NCBI GenBank assembly: GCA_025989215.1
Contig: JAPDNP010000006.1
Coordinates: forward strand, 124,001 to 188,000
Direction of reading: 5' to 3'
From: Neisseriaceae bacterium JH1-16
GTDB lineage: Bacteria; Pseudomonadota; Gammaproteobacteria; Burkholderiales; Chromobacteriaceae
Length of the DNA: 64,000 nt
In this document: positions 25,648 to 34,475 of the stretch, in pieces
Position numbering within the stretch: the stretch's first letter is position 1
How the letters are laid out: every line of letters starts with the position of its first letter
Made by a program: the position numbers and the translations under genes
Notes under the pieces: generated by a model
Told to the model about the DNA's origin: nothing
The model's input: the letters and a program-made list of their open reading frames with translations, nothing else
Database searches by the model: none

Positions 25648-27291
25648 ATGAAAAACCTCAAAATCGCCCACCGGCTCGGCCTCGGCTTCGGTCTGATCGT
25701 GCTGCTGTTCATCGTCGGGGCCGTGTTCATCAAGATGCAGCTGGCGTCGCTGACCACCGGCATCGAGAAGGTCAACACCATCGCCTTTCCGCGCACGGTA
25801 TCGATCGGCCTGTTGCTCGACTCGGTGAACGAAGGGCGGGTGCAGGTGCGCAACGTGGTGCTGGCGCCGGATCAGGCCAGCCTGCAAGCCTCGAACCAGA
25901 AGCTCGACGAGGCGCTGGCGCGCTTCCATGAGCAGATGAAACTGCTCGAGCAGTCGATCCAGCAGTTGGGCGCCTTCGACGAAGAAAAGGCGCACATCGG
26001 CAAGGTCACCGCGGCGTTCGCCCCCTGGCAGCAGAATATCCTCCAGGCGCGTGAGCTGCGTCTGAAGGGCGATATCGCAGGGGCAAACACGGTGCTGAGC
26101 ACCGGGCAGGGCGCGGTGCTCGGCCGTGCGCTGAGCGACACGCTGCGCACTTACGCGAAATACAACATTCAGGTGAACACCCAGATCAACGAGGTGCGTC
26201 TGCAGGAAGCGCAGAATATCGAGCACGCAGTGCTGACCGTCGCCGTGCTGGCGGTGCTGATGGCCATCGTCGCCGGCACGCTGGTGGCGCGCAGCATCAC
26301 CCGACCGCTCGATGCAGCGGTCGACTCGCTCGAACGCATTGCTGCAGGTGATCTGTCCGAGCGTATCGACACCGACCCGGCCGGCCACGAGATCGCCCGC
26401 CTCAACAATGCGATGGCTCGCACCATCAGCGGCCTGTCGGCCACGCTGCGTACCGTGCAGGGCAGTGCTGCCCGACTGATCGGGGCCGCCGGCGGCCTGA
26501 ACGCCTCGAGCGGCACCGTGCGCGAAAGCTCCGACCGCCAGTCGGGCGCGGCCAGCGCGATGGCGGCGGCGATGGAGGAGATCTCCACCAGCATCAACCA
26601 CATTTCCGAGCTGTCGCGCGAGGCGCAGGGGTTGTCGCAGCAGTCGGGGCATCAGGCGCGTTCCGGCGCCGACGTGATCCATACCATGGTCAGCGAGATC
26701 GAACGGATTTCGGGGGCGGTCGGTCAGGCGGCGAACACCGCGCAGGGCCTGGGCGGCGAGGCGGCGAAGATCACCGCGATCATCAATGTGATCAAGGACA
26801 TTGCCGACCAGACCAACCTCTTGGCCTTGAATGCGGCGATCGAGGCGGCGCGGGCAGGCGAACTGGGCCGCGGCTTTGCCGTGGTGGCCGACGAGGTGCG
26901 CAAGTTGGCCGAAAAGACCACCGCATCGACCGCCGACATTACCGCGATGATCGGGGCGATCCAGTCCGGCGCCAGCAATATGGCGACGCAGATGCAGCAA
27001 ACGGTCAGTCAGGTGACCGGGGGCATGGAGATGGCGCGTCAGGCAGGCGGAGCGATCGCCGAAATCAACACCAGTACCGACAATGTGGTCGGGATGATCG
27101 ACGACGTCAGCCGCGGCCTGTCGGAACAGGCCATTGCCAGCCACGATGTGGCCAGCAGCGTCGAGCAGATCGTGCAGATGATCGACCAGAATGCCGGCGC
27201 GACCCGTTCGGTCGCCGATGCGGCCAGCGAGCTCGATCAGCTGGCGCAATCGCTCGAAGCCGAGGTCAAGCGCTTCAAGCTGGCGCACTGA
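25648..27291 (+). CDS. Methyl-accepting chemotaxis protein
   Basis: 547 residues. An N-terminal helix (about 11-30) is followed by a periplasmic four-helix-bundle ligand domain (about 32-190), a second helix (about 192-212), HAMP ([20 protein letters not shown]) and the cytoplasmic signalling domain. The signalling hairpin tip is [20 protein letters not shown] with [17 protein letters not shown]. No C-terminal NWETF-type pentapeptide is present (it ends FKLAH). Ligand unknown. It is a single-gene unit; a -10-like TATACT lies at about 25588 and it ends in the hairpin at 27311-27348. Confidence 0.93.
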   Translation: MKNLKIAHRLGLGFGLIVLLFIVGAVFIKMQLASLTTGIEKVNTIAFPRTVSIGLLLDSVNEGRVQVRNVVLAPDQASLQASNQKLDEALARFHEQMKLLEQSIQQLGAFDEEKAHIGKVTAAFAPWQQNILQARELRLKGDIAGANTVLSTGQGAVLGRALSDTLRTYAKYNIQVNTQINEVRLQEAQNIEHAVLTVAVLAVLMAIVAGTLVARSITRPLDAAVDSLERIAAGDLSERIDTDPAGHEIARLNNAMARTISGLSATLRTVQGSAARLIGAAGGLNASSGTVRESSDRQSGAASAMAAAMEEISTSINHISELSREAQGLSQQSGHQARSGADVIHTMVSEIERISGAVGQAANTAQGLGGEAAKITAIINVIKDIADQTNLLALNAAIEAARAGELGRGFAVVADEVRKLAEKTTASTADITAMIGAIQSGASNMATQMQQTVSQVTGGMEMARQAGGAIAEINTSTDNVVGMIDDVSRGLSEQAIASHDVASSVEQIVQMIDQNAGATRSVADAASELDQLAQSLEAEVKRFKLAH

Positions 27292-27310
27292 GTCGTCGCT
27301 CCCTAGCAGG

Positions 27311-27348
27311 CGAAATGGCCGAACCCGTTATGGGTTCGGCCATTTTCG
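27311..27348. terminator. Terminator hairpin built from inverted variants of the uptake-like motif
   Basis: CGAAATGGCCGAACCC and GGGTTCGGCCATTTTCG form a long stem with a four-base loop between convergent genes. The arms contain ATGGCCGAA, one base off the over-represented TTGGCCGAA. Confidence 0.8.
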
Positions 27349-27410
27349 TTGGCAACGCGTATCTGGTTTGCTGGGGGCGTTGCGGCGCCGTCGATCAAGC
27401 GGTGCCAGCC

Positions 27411-28115
27411 TTAGAACAGGCTGCCTTGTTCCGGCCCGTCGGGAGGCTGCGATTTGGTACGGGTGCGAACTTGCGGTGTCGGCATGGCGTGCATCTGTTC
27501 GGCGGCATAGAGCGTCAGGAAGGTGCGCGCCAGCTCCGGGTCGCGGCAGTCGAGCCAAGCGTCGTATTGATCGGGCGGCACGATGACCAGGCTGCGCTTG
27601 TCGGGCGGCTCGCCCGGGGCCGGCGGCTTATGAAAGCGGTTCATCAGCGGATGATCGTCGGCGTTGATGGTGAGAGCGGTGAAGGCCAGCGACTCGCTGC
27701 CATCGTGCTCGCGCCAGCTGCGCCATAGTCCGGCGACCGCGAACGGCTGATCATCGTTCAGCCCGATGCGCCAGCGCTCCGCCTTGCCGGTTTCCCAGTT
27801 CGGTTCGAAGAAGGCCGTCATCGGGATCAGGCAGAGCTGGCAGGCGTGCCAAAAGCGTGCAAAGGTCGGTTTCTGGCCGATGGTTTCGGCGCGCGCGTTC
27901 ATCGTGGCAAACGGACGAAAGCCCGTTGGGATGTGACGCTTGGGCACCATGCCGAAGCTGGCCAAGGAAGCGCGACGCCCGCCGCGGGCGCTTCGGCGAA
28001 TGATCGGCGTGAGGTAGTCCTGGTACGCCTCGGCTTCCCACTCGGCCTCCGGCGAGTCGACATGGAAGTATTCGGCCAGCGTCATGTAATCGGGTGGGAT
28101 GAAGTTGACGCACAT
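27411..28115 (-). CDS. SRAP-family (YedK/HMCES-like) abasic-site peptidase
   Basis: 234 residues. The catalytic cysteine is residue 2 (MCVNF), exposed after Met removal as in YedK/HMCES. The asparagine of FATMNARAET, the glutamate in CLIPMTAFFEP and the histidine in ADDHPLMNRFH are all present, so the active site looks complete. Family role: covalent cross-linking to abasic sites in single-stranded DNA to protect them. The C-terminus has a Pro/Gln-rich tail. A poly-G tract lies about 70 bp upstream of the start in the promoter region. Confidence 0.92.
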   Translation of the reverse strand: MCVNFIPPDYMTLAEYFHVDSPEAEWEAEAYQDYLTPIIRRSARGGRRASLASFGMVPKRHIPTGFRPFATMNARAETIGQKPTFARFWHACQLCLIPMTAFFEPNWETGKAERWRIGLNDDQPFAVAGLWRSWREHDGSESLAFTALTINADDHPLMNRFHKPPAPGEPPDKRSLVIVPPDQYDAWLDCRDPELARTFLTLYAAEQMHAMPTPQVRTRTKSQPPDGPEQGSLF

Positions 28116-28182
28116 GTGCTGCTCCGATGCGCGTAAGGGTTTTGAACCCCCTGAAAGTATCGCGTGAACTGGCTCAGGACAA

Positions 28183-28211
28183 GGGGGGGGGGGTAATGCT
28201 GTGGGGGGGAA
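28183..28211. repeat. Poly-G tracts (11 G and 7 G) upstream of the SRAP gene
   Basis: A run of eleven G (28183-28193) and a run of seven G (28205-28211) lie in the region upstream of the minus-strand SRAP gene. Read on that strand, the C-tract abuts TTGTCC, which could act as a -35 element with weak -10-like sequence downstream. Tracts this long are prone to slippage and are classic phase-variation elements in Neisseriales, but sequencing error is also possible. Confidence 0.6.
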
Positions 28212-28306
28212 TCAACGCATAGGGTGAATCGATCTGGCTTTCCTAGACACTCTTGGCCTGGCTGTTGCATGCGCGCTCGGCATGGTGCGAACGGGGCAGG
28301 GGTTGG

Positions 28307-29368
28307 TCAGTTGCGGGGAGTCTGGCTGGCCTGCGGTGAGGTGCTACGCTCGGGGCGTGTGGCGATGCCGTGTGCTTCCACCTCTACCAGCAGGTCGCTG
28401 CGGCAGATGTCGGCCTGTACATAGACGGCGCGAATGCTCGGGCCGATCAGTTGTTCCAAGGTATTGCGCACGCTGGGGTAGTCAGCGGCATGGCGGATGT
28501 AAACCCGGTAGTCCAGCCCGTCGAGGGTATAGCCGGCAGCTGGCACCAGCTGTCTGGCCTGTTCGACCAGTACGGCGATATTGGCCACGGTCTCGCGGGT
28601 CTGGGCGACGACATCGCCGATGTGTGCGGTGCCGTGCCCGACAATGCTGGCGGTGCCGGAGATGAACAGAATGTCATGCTTGTCGCTGTTGGCGACGGCG
28701 GCGCGGGTGAAGGTGGGGCTGCGCGGTCCGTATTGCCGGGGGTAGGCGAAGGCGCTGGTCTGACGCGGGTTCTCGATGCAGTGTGGTGCCTGGCGCGCCG
28801 CCAGGAAGGCGATGCTCAGCGGACCGTGTTCTACGCCCAGCGCGCAGGCGGCGGGGCTGCTGTCGACCGGACGCGCGAAGTCGTCAAAGGCTTGGTGGCG
28901 GCCGATGTTGAACTGTCGATAGCGTTCCAGCCCATGTTCTACCGCATTGATGCGCGGCACGTAATTCCACACCCGCCATAGATGGGGAAAGTTTTCGGCT
29001 TCCAACAGGGAAAACAGCTGGCGATAGGCCTTTTCCGCGGCCTGCTGGAGCGCGGTGCCGGCGTCGTGGGCAGTGGCGGCTTCCTCCTCGAGGTTGATTA
29101 CTCCGTAGAGCAGGTCCTCATTGGCGCTGAAGTGGATATCTTGGAACTGACCGCGTCGGCAGGCTGTGGCGCTGTGCCAGTACTCGTGCAGCTGTTCGAT
29201 TGAGTTGCCGAGTAGCGGGGTGTTCACCTGTTGCATCGGCCAGGCGGCGGGCTGCGCGGGGCGGCCCAGGCTGCTCATGCCCAGGATACCGACGCTATCT
29301 GGCATGGACAGGCCGCCAGGGGTGGGGGTGGTGTGCTGGAAATACTGCAAACTACGCTCAGGACTCAT
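28307..29368 (-). CDS. Chorismatase-family protein (FkbO/Hyg5/XanB2-like), aryl-polyene starter supply
   Basis: 353 residues. The pattern resembles the family often annotated as pteridine-dependent deoxygenase: LYGVINLEEE, YRQLFSLLEAENFPHLWRVW, INAVEHGLERYRQFNIGR, FAYPRQYGPRSPTFTRA and the C-terminal half with an RidA/YjgF-like FISGTASIVGHGTAHIGDV. XanB2 of Xanthomonas cleaves chorismate to 3- and 4-hydroxybenzoate; 3-hydroxybenzoate feeds xanthomonadin. Here the gene lies 48 bp after a PAP2 gene and divergent from the aryl-polyene operon, so it very likely supplies the aromatic starter acid. Which isomer it makes cannot be read from sequence. Confidence 0.8.
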   Translation of the reverse strand: MSPERSLQYFQHTTPTPGGLSMPDSVGILGMSSLGRPAQPAAWPMQQVNTPLLGNSIEQLHEYWHSATACRRGQFQDIHFSANEDLLYGVINLEEEAATAHDAGTALQQAAEKAYRQLFSLLEAENFPHLWRVWNYVPRINAVEHGLERYRQFNIGRHQAFDDFARPVDSSPAACALGVEHGPLSIAFLAARQAPHCIENPRQTSAFAYPRQYGPRSPTFTRAAVANSDKHDILFISGTASIVGHGTAHIGDVVAQTRETVANIAVLVEQARQLVPAAGYTLDGLDYRVYIRHAADYPSVRNTLEQLIGPSIRAVYVQADICRSDLLVEVEAHGIATRPERSTSPQASQTPRN

Positions 29369-29416
29369 GGTGCGGGTGTGTCGGCTACAGGGTAATGAGA
29401 CGGGGTGTGTCTCGCA

Positions 29417-30106
29417 TCAAAGCGGCTGCGATAGGCTGCCGCCACGGGCGTGGGTCTTCAGGCCGGTCAGCCAGGCGGTGCCCACGCCGAGTAGAGTACC
29501 AGCCAGCACGTCCAGCGCAACATGCTGCTTGACCGCCATGGTGGAGTAGGCAATGGCCACGCACCAGACGATATTGATCCATTCGATACTGCGCCCCAAT
29601 TGCAGCAGCCGGATGCGCCAGTGCAGCCATAGGGCGGAAAATACCGCGGTTGCCACATGCAGGGAGGGAAACGCATTGCCTGCGGTATCGATATTTTTCA
29701 GAAAGGCCACGCTCGGGTATTGCTTCCAGTCGATATCTGCCGGCGCGATGGCATTGGGCCAGAAATAGAAAACCGCCAGTCCGATTAGGCAGGGCAGGAC
29801 GACCCGAAAGCCGTATTCGACAATTTCCCTTCGGGTCTGCATCAATGCTGCCGGCAGCGAAACATAGCACCATAAAGACAGGTAAATCGGCAATGCCCAC
29901 GGCTGGAAACTGACCAGCTCATCCAGCCGCGTGGCGGGAACGATGGTGACCTGGGAGGCAGGGTGCCTGAGCAGGTAGACATAGGCGACAAAAAATACCA
30001 TGGTAAAGCCCATGGTGCCGAACATCTTGAACCAGAAACGGGTCAGTACGATGGTCATGATCCCGGTTCGGCTCATCGGGTGGCTGCTTGTCACGCCCTC
30101 GTTCAA
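29417..30106 (-). CDS. PAP2_3-like membrane phosphatase/phosphotransferase in the aryl-polyene cluster
   Basis: 229 residues with about six transmembrane segments. The catalytic motifs are GNAFPSLHVATAVF and STMAVKQHVALDVLAG. The second has S-T rather than S-R before the H...D pair, as in the inositol-phosphoceramide-synthase-like PAP2_3 branch, suggesting a lipid phosphotransferase rather than a simple phosphatase. The start is TTG: AAGGAG lies six bases before it, much better than the internal ATG at 30076. Probably processes a lipid carrier or phospholipid for attaching the polyene, which is inference from neighbourhood. Confidence 0.78.
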   Translation of the reverse strand: MNEGVTSSHPMSRTGIMTIVLTRFWFKMFGTMGFTMVFFVAYVYLLRHPASQVTIVPATRLDELVSFQPWALPIYLSLWCYVSLPAALMQTRREIVEYGFRVVLPCLIGLAVFYFWPNAIAPADIDWKQYPSVAFLKNIDTAGNAFPSLHVATAVFSALWLHWRIRLLQLGRSIEWINIVWCVAIAYSTMAVKQHVALDVLAGTLLGVGTAWLTGLKTHARGGSLSQPL

Positions 30107-30340
30107 AACGACTCCTTAATAGATATGTCAGGTTTGGTGCGTTGGCATGCCGGCATGCGTACTGTTATACTCCGCCATCATTTTTTGCCTTGATATATTG
30201 GCCATGCCAATGCCAAATAACGGGCTTAAATATGTATATATTCGGCAATCATTCGATTTGCATGGCGATGATACAAAAGCTGTGTGACATTGTCGATTGC
30301 CGACCATTCCCTTCAATTAAGCCCCCTGCTATTGCAAGTC
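30107..30340. promoter_or_regulatory. Divergent promoter region of the aryl-polyene cluster
   Basis: An AT-rich 234-bp region between the TTG-started PAP2 gene and the first ACP. It contains TATATTGG, TTAAATATGTATATATTC and similar AT blocks suited to two divergent promoters. No specific operator is recognised. AAGGAG at about 30110-30116 (minus strand) is the PAP2 ribosome-binding site. Confidence 0.5.
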
Positions 30341-30631
30341 ATGGAACAACAAATCCCTGCACATATCGAGCCGGATCTGGCGCTGGAGCGCGAAATTGCC
30401 GGACTGATCGTTGCCACGCTGAATCTTGACGTCGCTCCCGAAGCCATTGTTCCCGAGGCGCCGCTGTATGGAGATGAGCTGGGTCTCGACTCCATCGATA
30501 TCCTGGAAATCGCACTGGTGATGTCCAAGCAGTATGGCGTGCAGATGACGACGGATAGCGAAGCCAACGTCACTATTTTCGGTTCTCTGCGCGCGCTGGC
30601 ATCCTATATCCAGGAGCATCGCAGCAAATGA
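30341..30631 (+). CDS. Acyl carrier protein (aryl-polyene pathway), ACP1
   Basis: 96 residues with the phosphopantetheine serine in ELGLDSIDILEIAL (Ser about residue 46). It is acidic, with helix II as usual for ACPs. The ATG at 30341 is preferred although its ribosome-binding site is weak; a GTG at 30284 would add 19 residues. It overlaps the next gene by 4 bp (ATGA). It heads the main pigment operon, the position held by ApeE/ApeF in E. coli. It would carry the growing polyene or the aromatic starter loaded by the ligase two genes downstream. Confidence 0.88.
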   Translation: MEQQIPAHIEPDLALEREIAGLIVATLNLDVAPEAIVPEAPLYGDELGLDSIDILEIALVMSKQYGVQMTTDSEANVTIFGSLRALASYIQEHRSK

Positions 30632-31284
30632 CCGGACTTTGGCGCAAATTGCGCCTGGTTTTGTTGGCGGTGGTGGGGCTGGGATACCTGGTGCTGGATT
30701 ATATGGCGTCCTCTTCCAGTCAGCCGCCGGTCTACGCGGTATTGATCGGTGCCGCACCCCTGACTGCCGGGGTGATCGTCGCCTGTTGGAATTCTTCCTT
30801 TCGCTGGCCCGCCATGCTGCTGTGCCTAGGCGGACTGGTGGCGATTGCCCTGAATTTCGATCGGTTGCTGGCGCATGCCGCTTGGCTTTATTTCTTCCAG
30901 CACGTCGGCATCATGACCGGCCTTGGCATCATGTTCGGCGGCACCTTGGGCAGTCACGAGGGCGCGCTGTGCTCGCGCATTGCCCGCACCGCCATTGCCG
31001 AGCCGCTGAGTGCGCGCTATCTGCATTACACTTGGAAGGTCACGCTGGCATGGACCGTCTATTTTGCCGCCAGTGCCCTCGTGTCGCTGCTGCTGTTTGC
31101 TTTTGCCTCCTTGGCCTGGTGGGCGCTGTTTGCCTCCCTGCTCACCCCGGTGTCGCTGGGGTTGATGTTCGGCGGCGAATACCTGATCCGCCTGCGCGCG
31201 CTGCCAGGGCAGCCGCACTTCAGCATCGCCCAGACCATCCGTTCCTATCGCAAATACACGCAGTGCCGGGACGCAGCCGAATAG
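30628..31284 (+). CDS. COG4648-type membrane protein (ApeG-like)
   Basis: 218 residues, about six hydrophobic segments (about 8-24, 32-46, 55-75, 83-104, 138-157 and 162-180). COG4648 proteins are a conserved but biochemically uncharacterised part of aryl-polyene clusters, placed between ACP and ligase as here (ApeG in E. coli). A central motif MFGGTLGSHEGALCSRIA is visible. It overlaps the ACP stop and is followed 33 bp later by the ligase gene, so one operon. Function unknown; perhaps a membrane anchor of the assembly enzymes. Confidence 0.8.
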   Translation: MTGLWRKLRLVLLAVVGLGYLVLDYMASSSSQPPVYAVLIGAAPLTAGVIVACWNSSFRWPAMLLCLGGLVAIALNFDRLLAHAAWLYFFQHVGIMTGLGIMFGGTLGSHEGALCSRIARTAIAEPLSARYLHYTWKVTLAWTVYFAASALVSLLLFAFASLAWWALFASLLTPVSLGLMFGGEYLIRLRALPGQPHFSIAQTIRSYRKYTQCRDAAE

Positions 31285-31317
31285 CCCCGGCCTGCCGGCC
31301 TTGATCCATTCCGTTCC

Positions 31318-32667
31318 ATGAGCTTGATACCACTGCTGCCCGATGCCGACCCTCGTGCCCCTTTTGCCTTTTGCCATGGCAAGGTGATCGATCGGGAGAC
31401 TTTTCACGCCCAGGTGATGATGCTGGCTGCCGCGCTGCCTGAAGGGCCGCGGGTAATGAACCTGTGTGCCGACCGCTACTGGTTCGCCGTGACGCTGTTT
31501 GCCGCCATTGCTCGCGGTATGCTCACCGTGCTGCCCAATTCGGCCGCTCCCGAGCATATTGCCATGGTGGCGAGCGAGCAGCCGGGCCTGCTGGTGCTGG
31601 GCGACCAGGCTGACTGTCCGGTGGAGAGGCTGCCGTATTTTCGGGTGGATGTCCTGCCGTCGGCAACGGGGTCGTCAACGTTGGCCGAAATGCCGCAGAT
31701 TGCGTTCGACCAGCGCATTGCCTGCATGTATACCTCGGGTTCCACCGGCACGCCGACGTCGCATTTCAAGACCTTTGGCCGACTGCAACTGGCGATTCTG
31801 GCCGGTGCGGAGCGCGTGTGGGCGGCGGCCGGCGCGCCGTGCTCGGTGGTGGGCACGGTGCCTATCCGCCACATGTACGGGCTGGAGTCCAGCGTGCTGC
31901 TGCCCATCTTCGGTGGCGGCCGCATGTCGGGGCAGATTCCGTTCTTCCCGGCGGACATTGCCGCCAGCCTGGCGGAAATGCCCACCCCGCGTCTGTTGGT
32001 GATCACGCCCTTCCACCTGCGCAAGCTGCTGGAGGCGGACATCGCGCTGCCGGACATCGCCGTCATCCTGTCGGCCACCGCGCCCTTGTCGGCCGAGCTG
32101 GCCGCGCAGGCCCGCCAGCAGCTGGGCTGTCCGGTGCTGGAAATCTACGGCTCCACCGAAACCGGCCAGGTCGCTACCCGTGAGACGGACAAGGAGAGCA
32201 ATTGGCAGACCTTGCAGGGCATCACGCTGGAAGAGCGCGACCAGGAGTTCTGGGCGGTGGGAGAGGTGTATGAAACGCCGCAGATGCTCAACGACACCGT
32301 CGAGTTGTTCAGCCCGCAGGTGTTCCGCCTGGTCGATCGCAAGGCCAACATGATCAATGTGGCAGGCAAGCGCAGCTCGCTGTCCTTCCTTAATGCTACG
32401 CTCACCAGCCTGCCCGGCGTGGTGGACGGCGTATTCTGCGTGCCGGAGCGCAACGGCAACGGCGACGTGGAGCGCCTGGCTGCCTTCGTGGTCGCTCCGG
32501 GGCTGGACCGCGCGCGGATTCTGGCCGGCCTGCGCCAGCACGTGGATCCGGTGTTTCTGCCACGCCATGTGGTGTTCGTCGAAGCGCTGCCGCGCGACGG
32601 CAACGGCAAGATTCTGGCCCGCACGCTGCAGGACCTGATCGCGCAACACATTCTCCAGCGGAACTAA
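31318..32667 (+). CDS. AMP-dependent acyl-ACP ligase (ApeH-like) for the aryl starter
   Basis: 449 residues, shorter than typical acyl-CoA ligases, as usual for this clade. The adenylation core motif is MYTSGSTGTPTSHFKTFG (about 138-155); the next signature is LEIYGSTETGQVATRE, then FRLVDRKANMINVAGKR, and the catalytic C-terminal lysine is in RDGNGKILART. Family knowledge: ApeH activates 4-hydroxybenzoate and loads it on ACP. The XanB2-like enzyme encoded nearby can supply such an acid. It is 3 bp from the dehydratase gene downstream. Confidence 0.86.
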   Translation: MSLIPLLPDADPRAPFAFCHGKVIDRETFHAQVMMLAAALPEGPRVMNLCADRYWFAVTLFAAIARGMLTVLPNSAAPEHIAMVASEQPGLLVLGDQADCPVERLPYFRVDVLPSATGSSTLAEMPQIAFDQRIACMYTSGSTGTPTSHFKTFGRLQLAILAGAERVWAAAGAPCSVVGTVPIRHMYGLESSVLLPIFGGGRMSGQIPFFPADIAASLAEMPTPRLLVITPFHLRKLLEADIALPDIAVILSATAPLSAELAAQARQQLGCPVLEIYGSTETGQVATRETDKESNWQTLQGITLEERDQEFWAVGEVYETPQMLNDTVELFSPQVFRLVDRKANMINVAGKRSSLSFLNATLTSLPGVVDGVFCVPERNGNGDVERLAAFVVAPGLDRARILAGLRQHVDPVFLPRHVVFVEALPRDGNGKILARTLQDLIAQHILQRN

Positions 32668-32669
32668 GC

Positions 32670-32969
32670 ATGCAGAGCGTCCCACTTTCTATCTCCGCAG
32701 ATCATCCTGCCTATGCCGGGCATTTCCCGGGTAGTCCGGTACTGCCGGGGGTAGTGCTGCTCGATCACGCCGTGCTGGCCATCGAGGAAGCCTGTCAGCT
32801 GCAGCTGGGCGGCGTGCTGCTGGCCAAGTTCCATCGTCCGGTCAGCCCGGGCCAGGCGCTGCGGCTGGAGTTCCGGCAGGATCAATCGGCAGTGGCCTTC
32901 GCCGTCTTCCATCAACAGGACAAGGTGGCGGACGGCAGGTTCGCCATCGCCGTGGAGCAGGCAGGGTGA
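32670..32969 (+). CDS. Hotdog-fold 3-hydroxyacyl-ACP dehydratase (ApeI-like)
   Basis: 99 residues, a minimal hotdog domain. The FabZ/ApeI active-site segment DHPAYAGHFPGSPVLPGVVL (about 10-29) contains the conserved histidine and PGxxxLPG turn. The rest is a single beta sheet around a helix. In aryl-polyene synthesis a dehydratase of this type forms each double bond. It starts 3 bp after the ligase and overlaps the acyltransferase start (GTGA). A second, FabZ-like dehydratase is encoded at 39044-39544. Confidence 0.85.
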   Translation: MQSVPLSISADHPAYAGHFPGSPVLPGVVLLDHAVLAIEEACQLQLGGVLLAKFHRPVSPGQALRLEFRQDQSAVAFAVFHQQDKVADGRFAIAVEQAG

Positions 32970-33880
32970 GAGAGCCGGTCACTTCGGAAACGCCGGTCTG
33001 GATGCAGCGGAAGGAGCGTGGCAACCGCTTCTGGCTGCGCGTCATGACCATGCTGTCCTGTTTGCTGGGGCGACGTTGCTCCCGGCTGATACTGTACGGC
33101 ATTGCCGCCTACTTCCTGCTGTTCGGCGGCAAGGCGCGCACCGCATCGCGTGCCTATCTGGCCCGCTGCCTGGGCCGGTTGCCGCATTGGCACGAGCAGT
33201 ACCAGCATGTGTTGAGCTTTGCCAGCACGATTCACGACCGGATCTACCTGCTGCGCGACCGTTTCGACGATTTTCGCATCGACCTGTCCGGCGCCGAGGC
33301 GCTGCACCGCCATTACGACAGCGGCCAGGGGCTGCTACTGTTCGGTGCCCACCTGGGTAGTTTCGAGGTGCTGCGGGCGATGGCCCGTCACCGCCCGGGG
33401 CTGCAGATGAGCATGGCGATGTACCCGGAGAATGCCCGCCAGATCAACCAGGCCATGCAGGCGATCAACCCGCAGCTTGAGCAGGACATCATCGCGCTGG
33501 GAACGATGGACGCGATGCTGACGGTGCACAGCAGGTTGGAGGAGGGCGCGCTGGTCGGCATTCTGGCCGATCGCGCATCCGGGCCGGACCAGTATCTGAG
33601 CCGCACCTTGTTGGGCGCGCCGGCGCGCTTTCCCAGCGGCCCGTTCCGCATGGCGGCCATGCTGAAGCACCCGGTGTACTTCATGGCCGGCGTCTATCTG
33701 GGCGGCAACCGCTATCGAGTGCACTTCGAGTTGCTGGAGGATTTTTCCGCTTCTCCCCGGCGCGGCAGGGAACAAGTGATGACAGAGCTGCTCGACAACT
33801 ATGTGGCGGCGCTGGAGCGTCATTGCCGGGCCTATCCGTTTAACTGGTTCAATTTTTACGATTTTTGGGATGAAAGCTAG
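32966..33880 (+). CDS. LpxL/HtrB-like acyltransferase
   Basis: 304 residues. The lysophospholipid/lipid A acyltransferase motif HLGSFE (His-x4-Glu, about residues 131-136) lies in LLLFGAHLGSFEVLRA, followed by VGILADRA and FPSGPFRMAAMLKHPVYFM. An N-terminal amphipathic/hydrophobic stretch (about 28-50) suggests inner-membrane association. The start is GTG overlapping the dehydratase stop; an internal ATG lies at 33002. In aryl-polyene clusters such an enzyme attaches a fatty acid or the polyene to the lipid anchor. The last codons overlap the start of the LolA-like gene. Confidence 0.82.
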   Translation: MREPVTSETPVWMQRKERGNRFWLRVMTMLSCLLGRRCSRLILYGIAAYFLLFGGKARTASRAYLARCLGRLPHWHEQYQHVLSFASTIHDRIYLLRDRFDDFRIDLSGAEALHRHYDSGQGLLLFGAHLGSFEVLRAMARHRPGLQMSMAMYPENARQINQAMQAINPQLEQDIIALGTMDAMLTVHSRLEEGALVGILADRASGPDQYLSRTLLGAPARFPSGPFRMAAMLKHPVYFMAGVYLGGNRYRVHFELLEDFSASPRRGREQVMTELLDNYVAALERHCRAYPFNWFNFYDFWDES

Positions 33881-34475
33881 ACAGATCATGCGTGCACCTA
33901 TCATGAGCAAGATGTTGGCCGGTCTGACCGTATTGCTGATCGCCGGTTTTTGCCAGGCGGCCGACTTGAGCGTGGCGGACCTGATGCAGATGCTGGGCCA
34001 GAAAAAGTCCGGCACGGCCACCTTTGTCGAGAAGAAATACATCGCCGTGCTGAAACAGCCGCTGGAGTCGTCCGGCGAGCTGGCCTTCACCGCGCCGGAC
34101 CGTCTGGAAAAGCGCACGCTCAAGCCCAAGGCGGAGTCCGTGGTACTGGAGGGCAACAAGCTGATGCTGGAGCGCAGCGACGGCCGCAAGATGACCGTGG
34201 CGCTGTCTGACCGCCCCGAAGTCGCGGCTTTCGTCGAAAGCATTCGCGCCACCCTGTCCGGTGATCGCGGCGCTCTGGAGCGCTTCTATACCGTGGGTCT
34301 GAACGGTAGCACCGAGCAGTGGCAGATGAGCCTGACGCCGATCCAGCCGCGTATGCTGAAGGTGATCAGTCAGATCCGCATCGCCGGCAAGCAGGCCCAG
34401 GTTCGCACCATCGAATTCCTGCAAGCCGACGGTGATCGTTCGGAAATGGTCATTACCAACACCAGTTCGAAATGA
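33870..34475 (+). CDS. LolA-like periplasmic carrier (ApeL-like)
   Basis: About 201 residues. N-terminal signal peptide MSKMLAGLTVLLIAGFCQA in its hydrophobic core form, then a LolA-type half-barrel: GTATFVEKKYIAV, ELAFTAPDRLEKRTLKP, VTVALSD-like strand and IRIAGKQAQVRTIEFL. Three ATG starts are in frame (33870, 33888, 33903). The first overlaps the upstream gene by 11 bp, the last leaves the neatest signal peptide. In aryl-polyene loci this protein is thought to ferry the finished lipid across the periplasm. It overlaps the MMPL exporter start by 4 bp. Confidence 0.82.
   Translation: MKARQIMRAPIMSKMLAGLTVLLIAGFCQAADLSVADLMQMLGQKKSGTATFVEKKYIAVLKQPLESSGELAFTAPDRLEKRTLKPKAESVVLEGNKLMLERSDGRKMTVALSDRPEVAAFVESIRATLSGDRGALERFYTVGLNGSTEQWQMSLTPIQPRMLKVISQIRIAGKQAQVRTIEFLQADGDRSEMVITNTSSK

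Noticed and set aside
28370-28981. Plus-strand frame opposite the XanB2-like gene
   Set aside because: Antisense shadow; the minus frame matches the chorismatase family over its whole length.
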